From NCBI RefSeq assembly GCF_000720185.1, contig NZ_JOIY01000033.1, positions 124,001 to 188,000 of the forward strand: a DNA stretch of 64,000 nt, read 5' to 3'. The position numbers and the translations under genes were made by a program. Source of the stretch: Streptomyces sp. NRRL S-340. GTDB taxonomy: Bacteria > Actinomycetota > Actinomycetes > Streptomycetales > Streptomycetaceae. The notes under the pieces are model-generated. The model saw only the letters and a list, made by a program, of their open reading frames with translations, had not been told where the DNA came from and did not search any database. Position 1 is the first letter of the stretch, and each line of letters starts with the position of its first letter. Positions 1 through 12,037 of this stretch are shown here, one piece after another.

Positions 1-1
1 C

Positions 2-1027
2 GCGCAGGCCGCCATCGACCACCTCCGGGAGCAGGTGGACGCGCACCACGCGGTCGGTGACCTGGCCGCGCTGCGCACCCGCCTGGATCATCTGGTCGAG
101 ACCGTCGAGTCGCGGCGCGAGGAGCGCAAGGCGCAGCGCGCCCGGCAGGCGGACGAGGCCCGGCACGCCAAGGAGGCCCTGGTCACCGAGGCGGAGGAGC
201 TGGCCGGGTCCGACCAGTGGCGGGTGGCCGGTGAGCGGCTGCGGGCGCTGGTGGACACCTGGAAGGGGCTGCCGCGCCTGGACCGCAAGTCCGACGACGA
301 GCTGTGGCACCGCTTCTCGCACGCCCGGTCGGCGTTCTCCAAGCGGCGCAAGGCGCACTTCGCGCAGTTGGACGCGCAGCGCGAGGAGGCCCGCAAGACC
401 AAGGAGCGGCTGGTCGCCGAGGCCGAGGCGCTGTCGGACTCGACGGACTGGGGTGCGACGGCGGCGCGTTACCGCGAGCTGATGGCCGAGTGGAAGGCCG
501 CCGGCCGCGCGCAGCGCGAGCACGAGGACGACCTGTGGAACCGTTTCCGCGGTGCCCAGGACGTGTTCTTCGCCGCCCGCGGCTCGGTGTTCGCCGAGCG
601 GGACGCCGAACAGGCGGAGAACCTGAAGCTGAAGGAGGAACTGGCCGAGGAGGCCGAGAAGCTCCTGCCGGTCGCGGACCTGAAGGCCGCCCGGGCCGCC
701 TTCCGCTCGATCAACGAGCGCTGGGAGGCCATCGGCCATGTGCCGCGGGACGCCCGCCCCCGGGTCGAGGGCCGGATGCACACGGTGGAGCGGGCCCTGC
801 AGGAGGCCGAGGAGAGCGAGTGGCGCCGGACGAACCCGGAGGCACGCGCGCGTGCCGAGGGTCTGACCGGTCAGCTCCAGGCCGCCGTGGACAAGCTGCG
901 GGGCCAGATCGAGCAGGCGCGTGCCCAGGGCAACACCGCCAGGGCCGACAAGCTCGCCCGGGAGCTGGAGGGCCGCCAGGCGCTTCTGGACCAGGCTCTG
1001 AAGGGCCTCCAGGAGTTCGGCGGCTGA
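2..1027 (+). CDS. DUF349 domain protein, 5' truncated by window edge
   Basis: The reading frame is open to the left edge, so the real start lies outside the window; a GTG at 35 is only an internal codon. The visible ~340 residues are rich in Glu, Arg and Ala and predicted helical. They contain three successive DUF349-type repeats (about bases 220-375, 440-590 and 680-800), each with a Trp-containing helix followed by a D/E-L-W-x-R-F segment. The function of DUF349 proteins is not established; the helical repeats suggest a cytoplasmic scaffold. It converges on relA, and a strong hairpin at 1098-1134 separates the two genes. The domain call is good; the role is unknown. Confidence 0.85.
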   Translation, partial: AQAAIDHLREQVDAHHAVGDLAALRTRLDHLVETVESRREERKAQRARQADEARHAKEALVTEAEELAGSDQWRVAGERLRALVDTWKGLPRLDRKSDDELWHRFSHARSAFSKRRKAHFAQLDAQREEARKTKERLVAEAEALSDSTDWGATAARYRELMAEWKAAGRAQREHEDDLWNRFRGAQDVFFAARGSVFAERDAEQAENLKLKEELAEEAEKLLPVADLKAARAAFRSINERWEAIGHVPRDARPRVEGRMHTVERALQEAEESEWRRTNPEARARAEGLTGQLQAAVDKLRGQIEQARAQGNTARADKLARELEGRQALLDQALKGLQEFGG

Positions 1028-1097
1028 CAGCTCCGGCAGGAGGCACGACCCGCCGCGGCAGGAGAGAGACCGGCCGGCCGCGGCGGGAGAGACCGGC

Positions 1098-1134
1098 CGA
1101 GAGGGCCCCGTACGGCGCGTACGGGGCCCTCTCG
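1098..1134. terminator. Bidirectional terminator between DUF349 gene and relA
   Basis: A perfect 17-bp stem (1098-1114 with 1118-1134) closes a 3-nt loop, in the gap between the two convergent genes. It has no long T-tract, as is usual for Streptomyces terminators. Confidence 0.85.
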
Positions 1135-1151
1135 CCGTCCTGCCAGGCTTG

Positions 1152-1176
1152 GAGCTGCGAACAAAAGGCGCAGCTC
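1152..1176 (-). terminator. Hairpin directly after relA stop
   Basis: An 8-bp stem, GAGCTGCG (1152-1159) with its complement (1169-1176), has a 9-nt loop. It begins at the base after the relA TAA. It probably acts together with the larger hairpin at 1098-1134. Confidence 0.55.
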
Positions 1177-3693
<2,517 letters not shown>

Positions 3694-3852
3694 GAGGACT
3701 CCTCGTGCGCGATCCGGGTCCCCCGGTCAGGCTCCGGAGATCCCATGGTAGCGATCCCGGGCCTGCGGATCGCCTCCAGCCCGTGCGGGGGGCTGTTCAC
3801 TGGAGGAACGCACGAGACGGGCACCGGATTCCTCCGGGCCCGTCTCCACCGG

Positions 3853-3874
3853 CCTCCCGCGGCGCCGCGGGAGG
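3853..3874 (-). terminator. Palindromic hairpin after apt
   Basis: A 10-bp perfect stem (3853-3862 with 3865-3874) forms a GC-only palindrome 15 bases beyond the apt stop, in the apt-relA gap. It probably terminates or attenuates the sec-apt transcript ahead of relA. Confidence 0.6.
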
Positions 3875-3889
3875 GGGCCTGCGAGGTGG

Positions 3890-4429
3890 TCAGACCCGCA
3901 GCAGCGCTTCCAGCGGGGCTCCGGCCAGGACGTCCTCCAGGCGGGCTCGGCCGCCGAGGAAGCCCAGTTCCATCAGGACCGCCACGCCGGCGACCTCGGC
4001 GCCCGCGCTGCGGATGAGCTGGACGGAGGCCTCGGCGGTGCCGCCGGTGGCGAGGACGTCGTCGACGACCAGGACCCGGTCGCCCGCGCTCAGGTCCTCG
4101 GCGTGCACCTCGATCTCGGCCGAGCCGTACTCCAGGTCGTAGGCCTGGCGCAGGGTCGCTCCGGGGAGCTTGCCCGCCTTGCGCACGGGGATGAAGCCGA
4201 GGCCGGCGCGGAGCGCGACCGGGGCGCCGAGGATGAAGCCGCGGGCCTCCAGGCCGACGACCTTGGTGGCGCCCTGCCGGGTGCCGATCTCCGCGAGCGC
4301 CTCGGTCAGCGCCGAGAAGGCCGCCGGGTCCGCCAGGAGCGGGGTGATGTCCTTGAACATCACCCCGGGCTCGGGGTAGTCGGCCACATCACGGATGCGG
4401 CTGAGCAGCAGTTCCCTGATGTCGGTCAT
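3890..4429 (-). CDS. apt: Adenine phosphoribosyltransferase
   Basis: The 179-residue enzyme salvages adenine with PRPP to give AMP in the cytoplasm. The PRPP-binding signature VLVVDDVLATGGT is intact, and the N-terminal PGVMFKDITPLL segment is typical of Apt. The ATG overlaps the secF stop as ATGA, which fixes the start and implies translational coupling. Apt between secDF and relA is the usual actinobacterial order, linking purine salvage with the ppGpp enzyme. Confidence 0.96.
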   Translation of the reverse strand: MTDIRELLLSRIRDVADYPEPGVMFKDITPLLADPAAFSALTEALAEIGTRQGATKVVGLEARGFILGAPVALRAGLGFIPVRKAGKLPGATLRQAYDLEYGSAEIEVHAEDLSAGDRVLVVDDVLATGGTAEASVQLIRSAGAEVAGVAVLMELGFLGGRARLEDVLAGAPLEALLRV

Positions 4430-5547
4430 CGGCGCTTCCCCGAGGGCCGGCCACGGCCGCGGCTGCGGGACGCGGACTGGTCGCGGGGACCGACCACGGC
4501 GGGCGCGGCGTCCTCGGGCTCGTCGTCGAAGTCCGTGGCGTCGTCGGAGGTGTCCGCCACCGGGGCGCCCTCGGTGCCGGCCTGCGCCCGCTTGGCCAGT
4601 ACGCGCTTCTTGAGGGCCTTCATCTGCGGCTCGCGCTCCTTGAGGTCGGCGACGAGCGGCGTGGCGATGAAGATCGAGGAGTACGCACCGGCGGCCAGAC
4701 CGACGAACAGCGACAGCGAGATGTCGTTGAGCATGCCCGCGCCGAGCGCGCCGCCGCCGATGAACAGCAGGCCGGCCACCGGCAGCAGCGCGACCACGGT
4801 GGTGTTGATGGACCGCATCAGCGTGCCGTTGATGGAGCGGTTGGCCAGGTCGCTGTAGGTCCAGCGGCTCTGCTTGGTGATGTCCTTCGTCTGCTCCTTG
4901 AGGCTGTCGAAGACGACGACCGTGTCGTAGAGCGAGTAACCGAGGATCGTCAGCAGACCGATCACCGTACCGGGCGTGACCTCGAAGCCGACGAGGGCGT
5001 AGATACCGGTGGTGATCGTGATGTCGTGGACCAGGGCGACCAGCGCGGCCACCGCCATGCGCCACTCGAAGGCGATGGCCAGGTAGATCACGACCAGCAC
5101 CATGAAGATCGCCAGGCCCTCCCAGGCCTTGTTGGCGATCTGCTCCCCCCAGCTGGGGCCGACCAGGTCGGCGTTGATCTGCTCGGAGTTGACCTTCAGG
5201 TCCTTGGAGAGCGCGTCCTTGATCTCGTCGGACTTGCCGGTGTCGATGCCGGCGATCTGGATGCGCAGGCTGCCGTCACCGAGCTTCTGGACGATCGCGT
5301 CGTGCCCGGAGGCGTCCTCGGCGAACGTCTCGGCCTGGCTGACCGAGGCGCTCATGTGCTTCGGGGTGGTGAAGACCGCTCCGCCCTGGAACTCGATGCC
5401 CATGTTCAGGCCGCGCACCGCCAGGCCGAGGATGGCCGTGATGGTGATCAGGATGGAGATGCCGTACCAGATCTTGCGGTTCTTGACGAAGTCGTAGCCG
5501 ACCTCGCCACGGTGGAGTCGGGCGCCGAGGCTGCCGATCTTCGACAT
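4426..5547 (-). CDS. secF: Protein translocase subunit SecF
   Basis: This 373-residue membrane protein forms SecDF with SecD and uses the proton gradient to help pull preproteins through SecYEG. It shows an N-terminal membrane segment (GISILITITAILGLAVRG), an extracytoplasmic loop, then about five membrane helices with conserved VHDITITTGIYAL and GYSLYDTVVVFD motifs. The charged C-terminal tail is long and rich in Asp, Glu and Arg. The start has GGAGG about 7 bases upstream and lies one base after the secD stop; its stop overlaps the apt start. Confidence 0.96.
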   Translation of the reverse strand: MSKIGSLGARLHRGEVGYDFVKNRKIWYGISILITITAILGLAVRGLNMGIEFQGGAVFTTPKHMSASVSQAETFAEDASGHDAIVQKLGDGSLRIQIAGIDTGKSDEIKDALSKDLKVNSEQINADLVGPSWGEQIANKAWEGLAIFMVLVVIYLAIAFEWRMAVAALVALVHDITITTGIYALVGFEVTPGTVIGLLTILGYSLYDTVVVFDSLKEQTKDITKQSRWTYSDLANRSINGTLMRSINTTVVALLPVAGLLFIGGGALGAGMLNDISLSLFVGLAAGAYSSIFIATPLVADLKEREPQMKALKKRVLAKRAQAGTEGAPVADTSDDATDFDDEPEDAAPAVVGPRDQSASRSRGRGRPSGKRR

Positions 5548-5548
5548 C

Positions 5549-7369
5549 TCACGCCTCCTTCGGGTCGACGGGGCCGGTGGGACGGTTGGGGCGGCGTGTG
5601 CGGCGCAGCGGCGCCTTCGCACCCAGGGCCTTGGGGTCGAGGCCGGACCACTTGTGGCCGTTCGCGAAGAACTTCCTGCGGGCGAGGATCGTCATGAGCG
5701 GCTTGGTGAACAGGAACACGACGACCACGTCGAGCAGGGTGGTGAGCCCGAGGGTGAACGCGAAGCCCTGCACCTTGCCGACGGTGACGATGAAGAGCAC
5801 CGCGGCCGCGAGGAAGGACACGAAGTCGGAGACGAGGATGGTGCGGCGGGCGCGCGGCCAGGCGCGCTCCACGGCGGGCCGCAGCGAGCGGCCCTCGCGG
5901 ATCTCGTCCCGGATGCGTTCGAAGAACACGATGAACGAGTCCGCCGTGATGCCGATCGCGACGATGGCACCGCAGACGGCCGGGAGGTTCAGCGCGAAGC
6001 CGATGGCCGGGCCGAGCAGCGCCATGATCACGTAGGTGAGGATCGCGGAGACCAGCAGCGAGGGGATCGCGATGACCGACAGGCCACGGTAGAAGATCAG
6101 CAGGTAGAGGACGACCAGGGCGAGGCCGATGGCGCCCGCGATGAGGCCCGCGTGCAGCTGGTCGCCGCCGAGCGCGGCGGTGACGGTGGTGACGCTGTCC
6201 TCCTTGAAGGTCAGCGGCAGCGCGCCGTAGGACAGCATGTTGGACAGGCCCTCGGCCTCGGTCTGCGTGAAGCGGCCCGAGATCTCCGCGTTGCCGCCGG
6301 TCAGCGCCTGCTGGACGTACGGGTTGGAGACGACGTTGCCGTCCAGGACGATGGCGAACTCGTTCTGCGGCGTCTGGTTCTTGGCCAGCTGGCCGGTGAT
6401 GTCCGCGAACTTCTTGGCGCCCTTGGAGGTGAACTCCATGGTGACGGTCCAGCCCGACGCGTTCTGCGTGTTGAAGACGGCCTGGGCCTTCTTGACGTCG
6501 GTGCCGTCCACGGCGGCCGGGCCGAGGAGGTACTTGGCCCACTGGCCCTGCGAGTCCTTGCCGCAGGCGACGGTCGGCTCGGTGGGCTTGACGCCCTTGC
6601 CGGCGGTGGCTCGGGCCGAGTCCTTGGAGCAGTCGAGGGCGGCGTACTGGGCCTGGAGCTTGGCGTTGGCGTCGCCGGAGGTGCCGCCGCTCGCCGAAGG
6701 GGAGGCGGAGCCCTTCGGGGTGGAGGACTTCTTCGGGTCCGCGCTGCCCGTGGCCCCGGTGGACGGGGTGGCGTCGGCCTTCAGGCCGTCGGTGACGGCG
6801 CGGCCCTGCTGGGACGCGGTCGAGGACGGGCTGGCGGAGCCGGAGGTGGCCTTGTCCTTGCCGCCGGTCTTGTCCGTGGCCTTGTCACCGGCCTTGTCAC
6901 CGGCCTTGCCGGAGGCGCTGGAGGAGGGGGTCGGCGTCGGGCTGGCCGGAGGGGCCGCGCCGGAGACCTCGGTGGCGAGCACCGGACGGAAGTACAGCTT
7001 CGCGGTGGTGCCGACCTGCTCGCGGGCCTGCTTGGAGTTCGTGCCCTTGGGGATGTTGACGATGATGTTGCGATCGCCCTGGGTCTGGACCTCGGCCTCC
7101 GAGACACCGAGACCGTTGACACGGCGGTTCATGATGTCGACCGCGGTGTCCATGTTGGTCTTGTTGATCGCGGATTCCTGACCGCGCTCGGGGACCGCCC
7201 GCAGGGTGATGCTCGTACCGCCGGCCAGGTCGATGCCGAGGCGCGGGGTGGTGTGCCCCGAGGCGAACATGCCTCCGGTGAGCGCCACGATGGCGATCAG
7301 GATGAGGGCCAGCGAGCGCCATGGCTTGCTCTGGGCGCTCGCGCTCCGGCCCTTCTTAGGTGCTGCCAC
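5549..7369 (-). CDS. secD: Protein translocase subunit SecD
   Basis: The 606-residue partner of SecF begins with a membrane helix (SLALILIAIVALTGGMFASG) followed by the conserved GIDLAGGTSITL motif. A large extracytoplasmic domain and five clustered helices at the C-terminus follow, including the ADSFIVFFERIRDEIREG motif. The extracytoplasmic part carries two low-complexity inserts rich in Ser, Thr, Pro, Lys and Asp, encoded around 6660-6960, making it longer than enterobacterial P1 domains. The GTG at 7369 is preferred over upstream in-frame codons because GGGAG precedes it and the N-terminus is then typical. It is separated from yajC by a hairpin (7462-7495). Confidence 0.95.
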   Translation of the reverse strand: MAAPKKGRSASAQSKPWRSLALILIAIVALTGGMFASGHTTPRLGIDLAGGTSITLRAVPERGQESAINKTNMDTAVDIMNRRVNGLGVSEAEVQTQGDRNIIVNIPKGTNSKQAREQVGTTAKLYFRPVLATEVSGAAPPASPTPTPSSSASGKAGDKAGDKATDKTGGKDKATSGSASPSSTASQQGRAVTDGLKADATPSTGATGSADPKKSSTPKGSASPSASGGTSGDANAKLQAQYAALDCSKDSARATAGKGVKPTEPTVACGKDSQGQWAKYLLGPAAVDGTDVKKAQAVFNTQNASGWTVTMEFTSKGAKKFADITGQLAKNQTPQNEFAIVLDGNVVSNPYVQQALTGGNAEISGRFTQTEAEGLSNMLSYGALPLTFKEDSVTTVTAALGGDQLHAGLIAGAIGLALVVLYLLIFYRGLSVIAIPSLLVSAILTYVIMALLGPAIGFALNLPAVCGAIVAIGITADSFIVFFERIRDEIREGRSLRPAVERAWPRARRTILVSDFVSFLAAAVLFIVTVGKVQGFAFTLGLTTLLDVVVVFLFTKPLMTILARRKFFANGHKWSGLDPKALGAKAPLRRTRRPNRPTGPVDPKEA

Positions 7370-7461
7370 CTTCTCGTACTCCCTCTCGGGCCGCTCCGCG
7401 CCGGGTGGGCCCGGTCGGCGGCCATGACATGGTGTCGGGATCCCGCGCGAAGTGAACACGT

Positions 7462-7495
7462 CCCAGGGCGCGCGGGCGGTACCGCGCGCCCTGGG
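7462..7495 (-). terminator. Hairpin between yajC and secD
   Basis: A perfect 14-bp stem (7462-7475 with 7482-7495) has a 6-nt loop and lies 6 bases past the yajC stop and 93 bases before secD. Since secD is downstream on the same strand, it is either a true terminator with a separate secD promoter, or a partial terminator or processing site that raises YajC relative to SecDF. Confidence 0.6.
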
Positions 7496-7501
7496 TGGTG
7501 A

Positions 7502-8005
7502 CTACTTCGCCTCGGAGTCGCCGTCGGTCTTCTTCGGCTCTGCGTCCGTCTTCGCCTCGGTGGGGGCGTCGGCGGGCTCCTCCGCCTCGGCCGCGTCCTT
7601 CTTGCCGAGGTCGATGGGCTTGTCGTCGGAGGCGGCGGAAGCGTCGGCGGCGGGCTCGTCGGTCTCGGTGAGGGAGGAGGCGTCGTCGGGGACGATGTCG
7701 GCGTCGGACTTCAGGTCGTGTTCGATGCCGTGGACGATGCGGTTGTACTCGTCGTCGGACAGGACGGTCGCGATCGCGTTCTTGGCGAAGAGCAGCTCCA
7801 CGCCCGGTCCGGCGTCGAGGAGGACCGTGTCGTCGTTGACCTCCTTGACCGTCGCGTACATGCCGCCGATGGTGCGGACTCCGCTACCGGGCTGCATCTG
7901 GTTCCGCATGGTGGCGGCCTGCTGCTGCTTGCGCTTGGCCGACCGGGTCATCAGGAACATGGCCCCGATGAGCACGATGAACGGGAGGAGGGTCACGAGA
8001 CTCAC
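7502..8005 (-). CDS. yajC: Preprotein translocase subunit YajC
   Basis: YajC is a small single-span protein that associates with SecDF. The first ~20 residues are one membrane helix (LVTLLPFIVLIGAMFLM) followed by a basic RSAKRKQQQ stretch. The core domain contains MQPGSGVRTIGGMYATV. At 167 residues it is longer than the usual ~110 because of an Ala/Asp/Glu/Lys tail of about 65 residues that looks disordered. GTG start with GAAGGAAG about 9 bases upstream. A promoter-like sequence lies at 8093-8122. Confidence 0.94.
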   Translation of the reverse strand: MSLVTLLPFIVLIGAMFLMTRSAKRKQQQAATMRNQMQPGSGVRTIGGMYATVKEVNDDTVLLDAGPGVELLFAKNAIATVLSDDEYNRIVHGIEHDLKSDADIVPDDASSLTETDEPAADASAASDDKPIDLGKKDAAEAEEPADAPTEAKTDAEPKKTDGDSEAK

Positions 8006-8092
8006 GGGTCGGAACTTCCTTCACACGACCGCGATGGGGAGCGGCCTGATGGTTGGGGGTGTGCATGCTGCCTGCAAGGGCGGCATCGGCGG

Positions 8093-8122
8093 AGTCTAAG
8101 GGAGTCCGCGCGCAGGGAACAA
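8093..8122 (-). promoter_or_regulatory. Candidate vegetative promoter for yajC-secDF
   Basis: On the minus strand, TTGTTC (8117-8122) and TAGACT (8093-8098) are separated by 18 bases, fitting the TTGAC-N(16-18)-TAGNNT pattern of the Streptomyces HrdB sigma factor. It lies about 90 bases upstream of the yajC start. Pattern match only. Confidence 0.5.
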
Positions 8123-8168
8123 CGCTCAGCATGGCACCTGGGTTCCTCCCCGGGCCAATGGATCGCCG

Positions 8169-9236
8169 TCACGCCCCGAACAGGTCCTGTTGTCCGTTTC
8201 CCCCGCCCGGCGCGCCGGGCGGGGTGAGGCCGAGGTGCGCCCATGCCGCGGGGGTGGCCACCCGGCCGCGCGGGGTGCGGGCGAGCAGGCCCTCGCGGAC
8301 GAGGAAGGGCTCGGCGACCTCCTCGACGGTCTCGCGCTCCTCCCCCACCGCGACCGCCAGCGTCGACAGGCCGACGGGGCCGCCGCCGAACAGCTTCAGC
8401 AGCGCCTGCAGGACCGCCCGGTCCAGCCGGTCCAGGCCCCGGGGGTCGACCTCGTAGACGGCGAGGGCCGCCGCGGCGATCTCACGGGTGATGACGCCGT
8501 CGGCCTTGACCTGCGCGTAGTCCCGTACGCGGCGCAGCAGGCGGTTGGCGATGCGGGGGGTGCCGCGGGAGCGGCCGGCGATCTCGGCGGCGCCCTCGGT
8601 CCCGATCTCCACGTCGAGCAGGCTCGCCGATCGGTGCACGACGCGTTCCAGCTCGGCGGGCTCGTAGAACTCCATGTGGGCGGTGAAGCCGAAGCGGTCG
8701 CGCAGCGGAGGCGGCAGCAGTCCCGCGCGGGTGGTGGCGCCGACCAGGGTGAACGGCGGCAGCTCCAGCGGGATGGCCGTGGCGCCGGGGCCCTTGCCGA
8801 CGATGACGTCGACGCGGAAGTCCTCCATCGCCATGTACAGCATCTCCTCGGCGGGCCGGGACATGCGGTGGATCTCGTCGAGGAAGAGGACCTCGCCCTC
8901 CTGGAGCGAGGACAGGATGGCGGCGAGGTCGCCCGCGTGCTGGATGGCGGGGCCCGAGGTGATGCGGATGGGGGCGCCCATCTCGGCCGCGATGATCATC
9001 GACAGGGTGGTCTTGCCGAGGCCGGGGGCGCCGGAGAGCAGGACGTGGTCGGCGGTGGCGCCGCGCGCGCGGGCGGCGCGCAGCACCAGGTCGAGCTGCT
9101 CGCGGACCTTCTCCTGGCCGATGAACTCGCCGAGGTCCTTGGGGCGCAGGGCGGCCTCGACGGCCTGGTCCTCGCGGTCGGCCGCGGAGCCCACCAGCCG
9201 CTCGGCGGCGGTGTCGTCCGTGTCGTCCCAGTTCAT
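8169..9236 (-). CDS. ruvB: Holliday junction branch migration ATPase RuvB
   Basis: This 355-residue AAA+ motor drives branch migration with RuvA. Walker A (GAPGLGKTT), Walker B (LFLDEIHR) and a sensor segment (GATTRAGLL) are visible, followed by the winged-helix C-terminal domain. The ~20-residue N-terminal extension before the conserved [13 protein letters not shown] is common in actinobacteria. It follows ruvA after 25 bases in the order ruvC-ruvA-ruvB. Confidence 0.97.
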   Translation of the reverse strand: MNWDDTDDTAAERLVGSAADREDQAVEAALRPKDLGEFIGQEKVREQLDLVLRAARARGATADHVLLSGAPGLGKTTLSMIIAAEMGAPIRITSGPAIQHAGDLAAILSSLQEGEVLFLDEIHRMSRPAEEMLYMAMEDFRVDVIVGKGPGATAIPLELPPFTLVGATTRAGLLPPPLRDRFGFTAHMEFYEPAELERVVHRSASLLDVEIGTEGAAEIAGRSRGTPRIANRLLRRVRDYAQVKADGVITREIAAAALAVYEVDPRGLDRLDRAVLQALLKLFGGGPVGLSTLAVAVGEERETVEEVAEPFLVREGLLARTPRGRVATPAAWAHLGLTPPGAPGGGNGQQDLFGA

Positions 9237-9261
9237 GTGGTGTGCCTTACGACGGTCGGGG

Positions 9262-9867
9262 TCAGCGGGCTCGGTTCAGGGTCTGCAGGGCGGCCTTGAG
9301 CAGGGCGCCCACCTGGGGGGTGCCGCCTGCGGCCTCGGCCTGCGGGGCCACGGCGGTGACGGCCTCGTCGGCCTCCCGGGTGGCGTAGCCGAGGCCGATC
9401 AGCGCGGCGTGCAGCTGGTCGCGCCAGCCCTGGGTGACGGGTGCGCCGACCGCGGGGGCGCCGACGGGTGCGCCGAGGCGGTCCTTCAGTTCGAGGAGCA
9501 GCTTCTGGGCGCCCTTCTTGCCGATGCCGGGGACGGCGGTGAGGGCCTTCTCGTCGCCGGTGGCGACGGCGCGGCGCAGGGCGTCGGGCGTGTGCACGGC
9601 GAGCATGGCCTGGGCGAGGCGGGGGCCGACGCCGCTGGCGGTCTGGAGCAGTTCGAAGACCTGGCGCTCGTCGTCGTCCGCGAAGCCGTACAGGGTCAGT
9701 GAGTCCTCGCGCACCACGAGGGAGGTGTGCAGCCTGGCGGGCTGTCCGGTGCGCAGCGCGGACAGGGTGTTCGGGGTGCACTGGACGGCCATCCCGACGC
9801 CGCCGACCTCGATCACCGCGGCGTCGGGGGCGAGGGCGGCGACCGTGCCGCTGACGAAGGCGATCAT
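9262..9867 (-). CDS. ruvA: Holliday junction DNA-binding subunit RuvA
   Basis: The 201-residue RuvA tetramer binds four-way junctions and loads RuvB. It has the N-terminal OB-fold ([12 protein letters not shown]...EVGGVGMAV), two helix-hairpin-helix motifs ([12 protein letters not shown] and [15 protein letters not shown]) and a C-terminal helical domain that contacts RuvB. The start overlaps the ruvC stop as ATGA, so the two are translationally coupled. Confidence 0.97.
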   Translation of the reverse strand: MIAFVSGTVAALAPDAAVIEVGGVGMAVQCTPNTLSALRTGQPARLHTSLVVREDSLTLYGFADDDERQVFELLQTASGVGPRLAQAMLAVHTPDALRRAVATGDEKALTAVPGIGKKGAQKLLLELKDRLGAPVGAPAVGAPVTQGWRDQLHAALIGLGYATREADEAVTAVAPQAEAAGGTPQVGALLKAALQTLNRAR

Positions 9868-10472
9868 GCCGTGCTGCCTTTCGGATGCGGGGCTGTCCTC
9901 CGGGACGGGGGTGCCGCCGGGGACCGGGTGGCCGGGGACGCGGCCGACCCCGGTGCCGCGGCGGTGTGCAGGGCGACGGCCCGCTGGAGCCGGTTCTGCG
10001 CGGGGGCGCGCCAGATGTGGCAGATGGCGAGTGCGAGCGCGTCCGCGGCGTCGGCGGGCCTGGGGGGCGCGGCGAGCCGCAGCAGGCGGGTGACCATGGC
10101 ACCCACCTGGGCCTTGTCGGCCCGTCCGCTGCCGGTGACGGCGGCCTTGACCTCGCTGGGGGTGTGCAGGGCGACCGGGATGCCGCGGCGCGAGGCGCAC
10201 AGGATGGCGACGGCACTGGCCTGGGCGGTGCCCATGACCGTACGCACGTTGTGCTGGCTGAAGACGCGCTCCACCGCCACGTACTCGGGGCGGTGCTCGT
10301 CGAGCCACTGCTCGATGCCCTGTTCGACGGCGACCAGGCGGTGGCCGAGGTCGGCGTCCGCGGGTGTGCGGACGACCCCGACACCGACCATGGTCAGCGG
10401 CCGGCCCGCGACGCCCTCCACGACACCGACCCCGCAGCGGGTCAGCCCCGGGTCCACCCCCAGTACGCGCAC
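9864..10472 (-). CDS. ruvC: Holliday junction endonuclease RuvC
   Basis: The 202-residue resolvase cuts junctions as a dimer. The catalytic acidic residues are recognisable in [17 protein letters not shown] and the C-terminal [15 protein letters not shown] at 10472 is chosen: AAGGGA lies about 9 bases upstream and the protein then begins MRVLGVDPG, as in other actinobacterial RuvCs. In-frame codons upstream to 10526 would add an atypical extension. The Pro/Ala-rich C-terminal tail makes it slightly longer than usual. Confidence 0.96.
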   Translation of the reverse strand: MRVLGVDPGLTRCGVGVVEGVAGRPLTMVGVGVVRTPADADLGHRLVAVEQGIEQWLDEHRPEYVAVERVFSQHNVRTVMGTAQASAVAILCASRRGIPVALHTPSEVKAAVTGSGRADKAQVGAMVTRLLRLAAPPRPADAADALALAICHIWRAPAQNRLQRAVALHTAAAPGSAASPATRSPAAPPSRRTAPHPKGSTA

Positions 10473-10586
10473 GCGATCTTTCCCTTCGATCTCCTGTCCG
10501 CGCAGGCTATCGGGTGCCACTGACAACGGCGGCGGGCCGGGGGACGTGTCCCTCCGGCCCGCCGGGACCGCCGTGCGTGCGGGGTG

Positions 10587-11339
10587 TCAGGCGTCGACCT
10601 TCTCCATGACCTCGTCGCTGACGTCGAAGTTGGCGAAGACGTTCTGCACGTCGTCGCTGTCCTCGAGCGCGTCGATCAGCTTGAAGATCTTCTTGGCGCC
10701 CTCCTCGTCCAGCTCGACCTGCATGGTCGGGACGAAGTTGGCGTCGGCGGAGTCGTAGTCGATGCCTGCGTCCTGGAGGGCGGTGCGGACCGCGACCAGG
10801 TCGGTGGCCTCGCTGAGGACCTCGAAGGTCTCGCCGAGGTCGTTGACCTCCTCGGCGCCCGCGTCCAGGACGGCCGCGAGGACGTCGTCCTCGGTCAGCT
10901 CGCCCTTGGGGACGATCACGACGCCCTTGCGGTTGAACAGGTACGACACCGAGCCCGGGTCGGCCATGGAGCCGCCGTTGCGGGTCATGGCGACGCGGAC
11001 GTCGGAGGCGGCGCGGTTGCGGTTGTCGGTGAGGCACTCGATGAGCACCGCGACACCGTTCGGCCCGTAGCCCTCGTACATGATCGTCTCGTAGTCGGCG
11101 CCGCCGGCCTCGAGACCGCCACCGCGCTTGATCGCGGAGTCGATGTTCTTGTTCGGGACCGACTGCTTCTTGGCCTTCTGCACGGCGTCGTAGAGCGTCG
11201 GGTTGCCGTCCAGGTCGACTCCGCCCATGCGCGCGGCGACCTCGATGTTCTTGATCAGCTTCGCGAAGAGCTTGCCGCGCTTGGCATCGATGACGGCCTT
11301 CTTGTGCTTCGTCGTGGCCCATTTAGAGTGGCCGGACAT
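10587..11339 (-). CDS. YebC/PmpR family (TACO1-like) regulator
   Basis: This 250-residue protein has the signature start [14 protein letters not shown] and an acidic C-terminal half. Family members have been described as transcriptional regulators and, more recently, as factors that relieve ribosome stalling; the sequence does not tell which applies. AAGGAGA lies about 9 bases upstream of the ATG. It sits just upstream of ruvC, as in many bacteria. Confidence 0.94.
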   Translation of the reverse strand: MSGHSKWATTKHKKAVIDAKRGKLFAKLIKNIEVAARMGGVDLDGNPTLYDAVQKAKKQSVPNKNIDSAIKRGGGLEAGGADYETIMYEGYGPNGVAVLIECLTDNRNRAASDVRVAMTRNGGSMADPGSVSYLFNRKGVVIVPKGELTEDDVLAAVLDAGAEEVNDLGETFEVLSEATDLVAVRTALQDAGIDYDSADANFVPTMQVELDEEGAKKIFKLIDALEDSDDVQNVFANFDVSDEVMEKVDA

Positions 11340-11418
11340 CTGCCTGTCTCCTTCGCGTAAACCCATCCTGTACGAACGCCCCCGGGCCTGAAGCAGCCGG
11401 GAGGTACCCCCGGAGATC

Positions 11419-12030
11419 CTACAAGGACTCCGCCGCCCGCATCGCGCGCACCATGTCGACGAACAGGGCGTGCACGCGGTGGTCGCCCGTCAGCTCCGGG
11501 TGGAACGACGTGGCCAGCGCGTTGCCCTGGCGGACCGCCACGATGTGGCCGCCATGCTCGGCGAGCACCTCGGCCCCGGCGCCGACGGACTCGACCCAGG
11601 GGGCACGGATGAAGACGCCCTCCACAGGATCGCCCTCCACGCCCCGGACGTCCACGGCGGCCTCGAAGGATTCGTTCTGCCGTCCGAATGCGTTGCGGCG
11701 CACGATCATGTCGATGCCGCCGACGGTCTCCTGGCCCGAGCGCGGGTCGAGGATCTTGTCGGCCAGCATGATCATGCCCGCGCAGGTCCCGTAGACCGGC
11801 ATGCCGGCGCGCACACGCGCGCGCAGGGGCTCCATCACGCCGAAGAGGACGGCCAGCTTGGAGATGGTGGTGGACTCGCCGCCGGGCAGGACCAGGCCGT
11901 CGACCTCGGCGAGTTCTTCGGGGCGCCTGACCGGCCTGGCCACGGCGTCGGCCGCGGCCAGGGCGATGAGGTGCTCCCGCACGTCGCCCTGGAGGGCCAG
12001 GACGCCGATGACAGGGGCTGCGCTGCTCAC
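11419..12030 (-). CDS. pdxT: Pyridoxal 5'-phosphate synthase glutaminase subunit PdxT
   Basis: The 203-residue class I glutaminase releases ammonia from glutamine for PdxS. The conserved [16 protein letters not shown] and GTCAGMI (nucleophile Cys) segments and the C-terminal FHPEL (His-Glu of the triad) are all present. GTG start. It follows pdxS by only 7 bases, so the two subunits are co-transcribed. Confidence 0.96.
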   Translation of the reverse strand: MSSAAPVIGVLALQGDVREHLIALAAADAVARPVRRPEELAEVDGLVLPGGESTTISKLAVLFGVMEPLRARVRAGMPVYGTCAGMIMLADKILDPRSGQETVGGIDMIVRRNAFGRQNESFEAAVDVRGVEGDPVEGVFIRAPWVESVGAGAEVLAEHGGHIVAVRQGNALATSFHPELTGDHRVHALFVDMVRAMRAAESL

Positions 12031-12037
12031 GGGGTGG

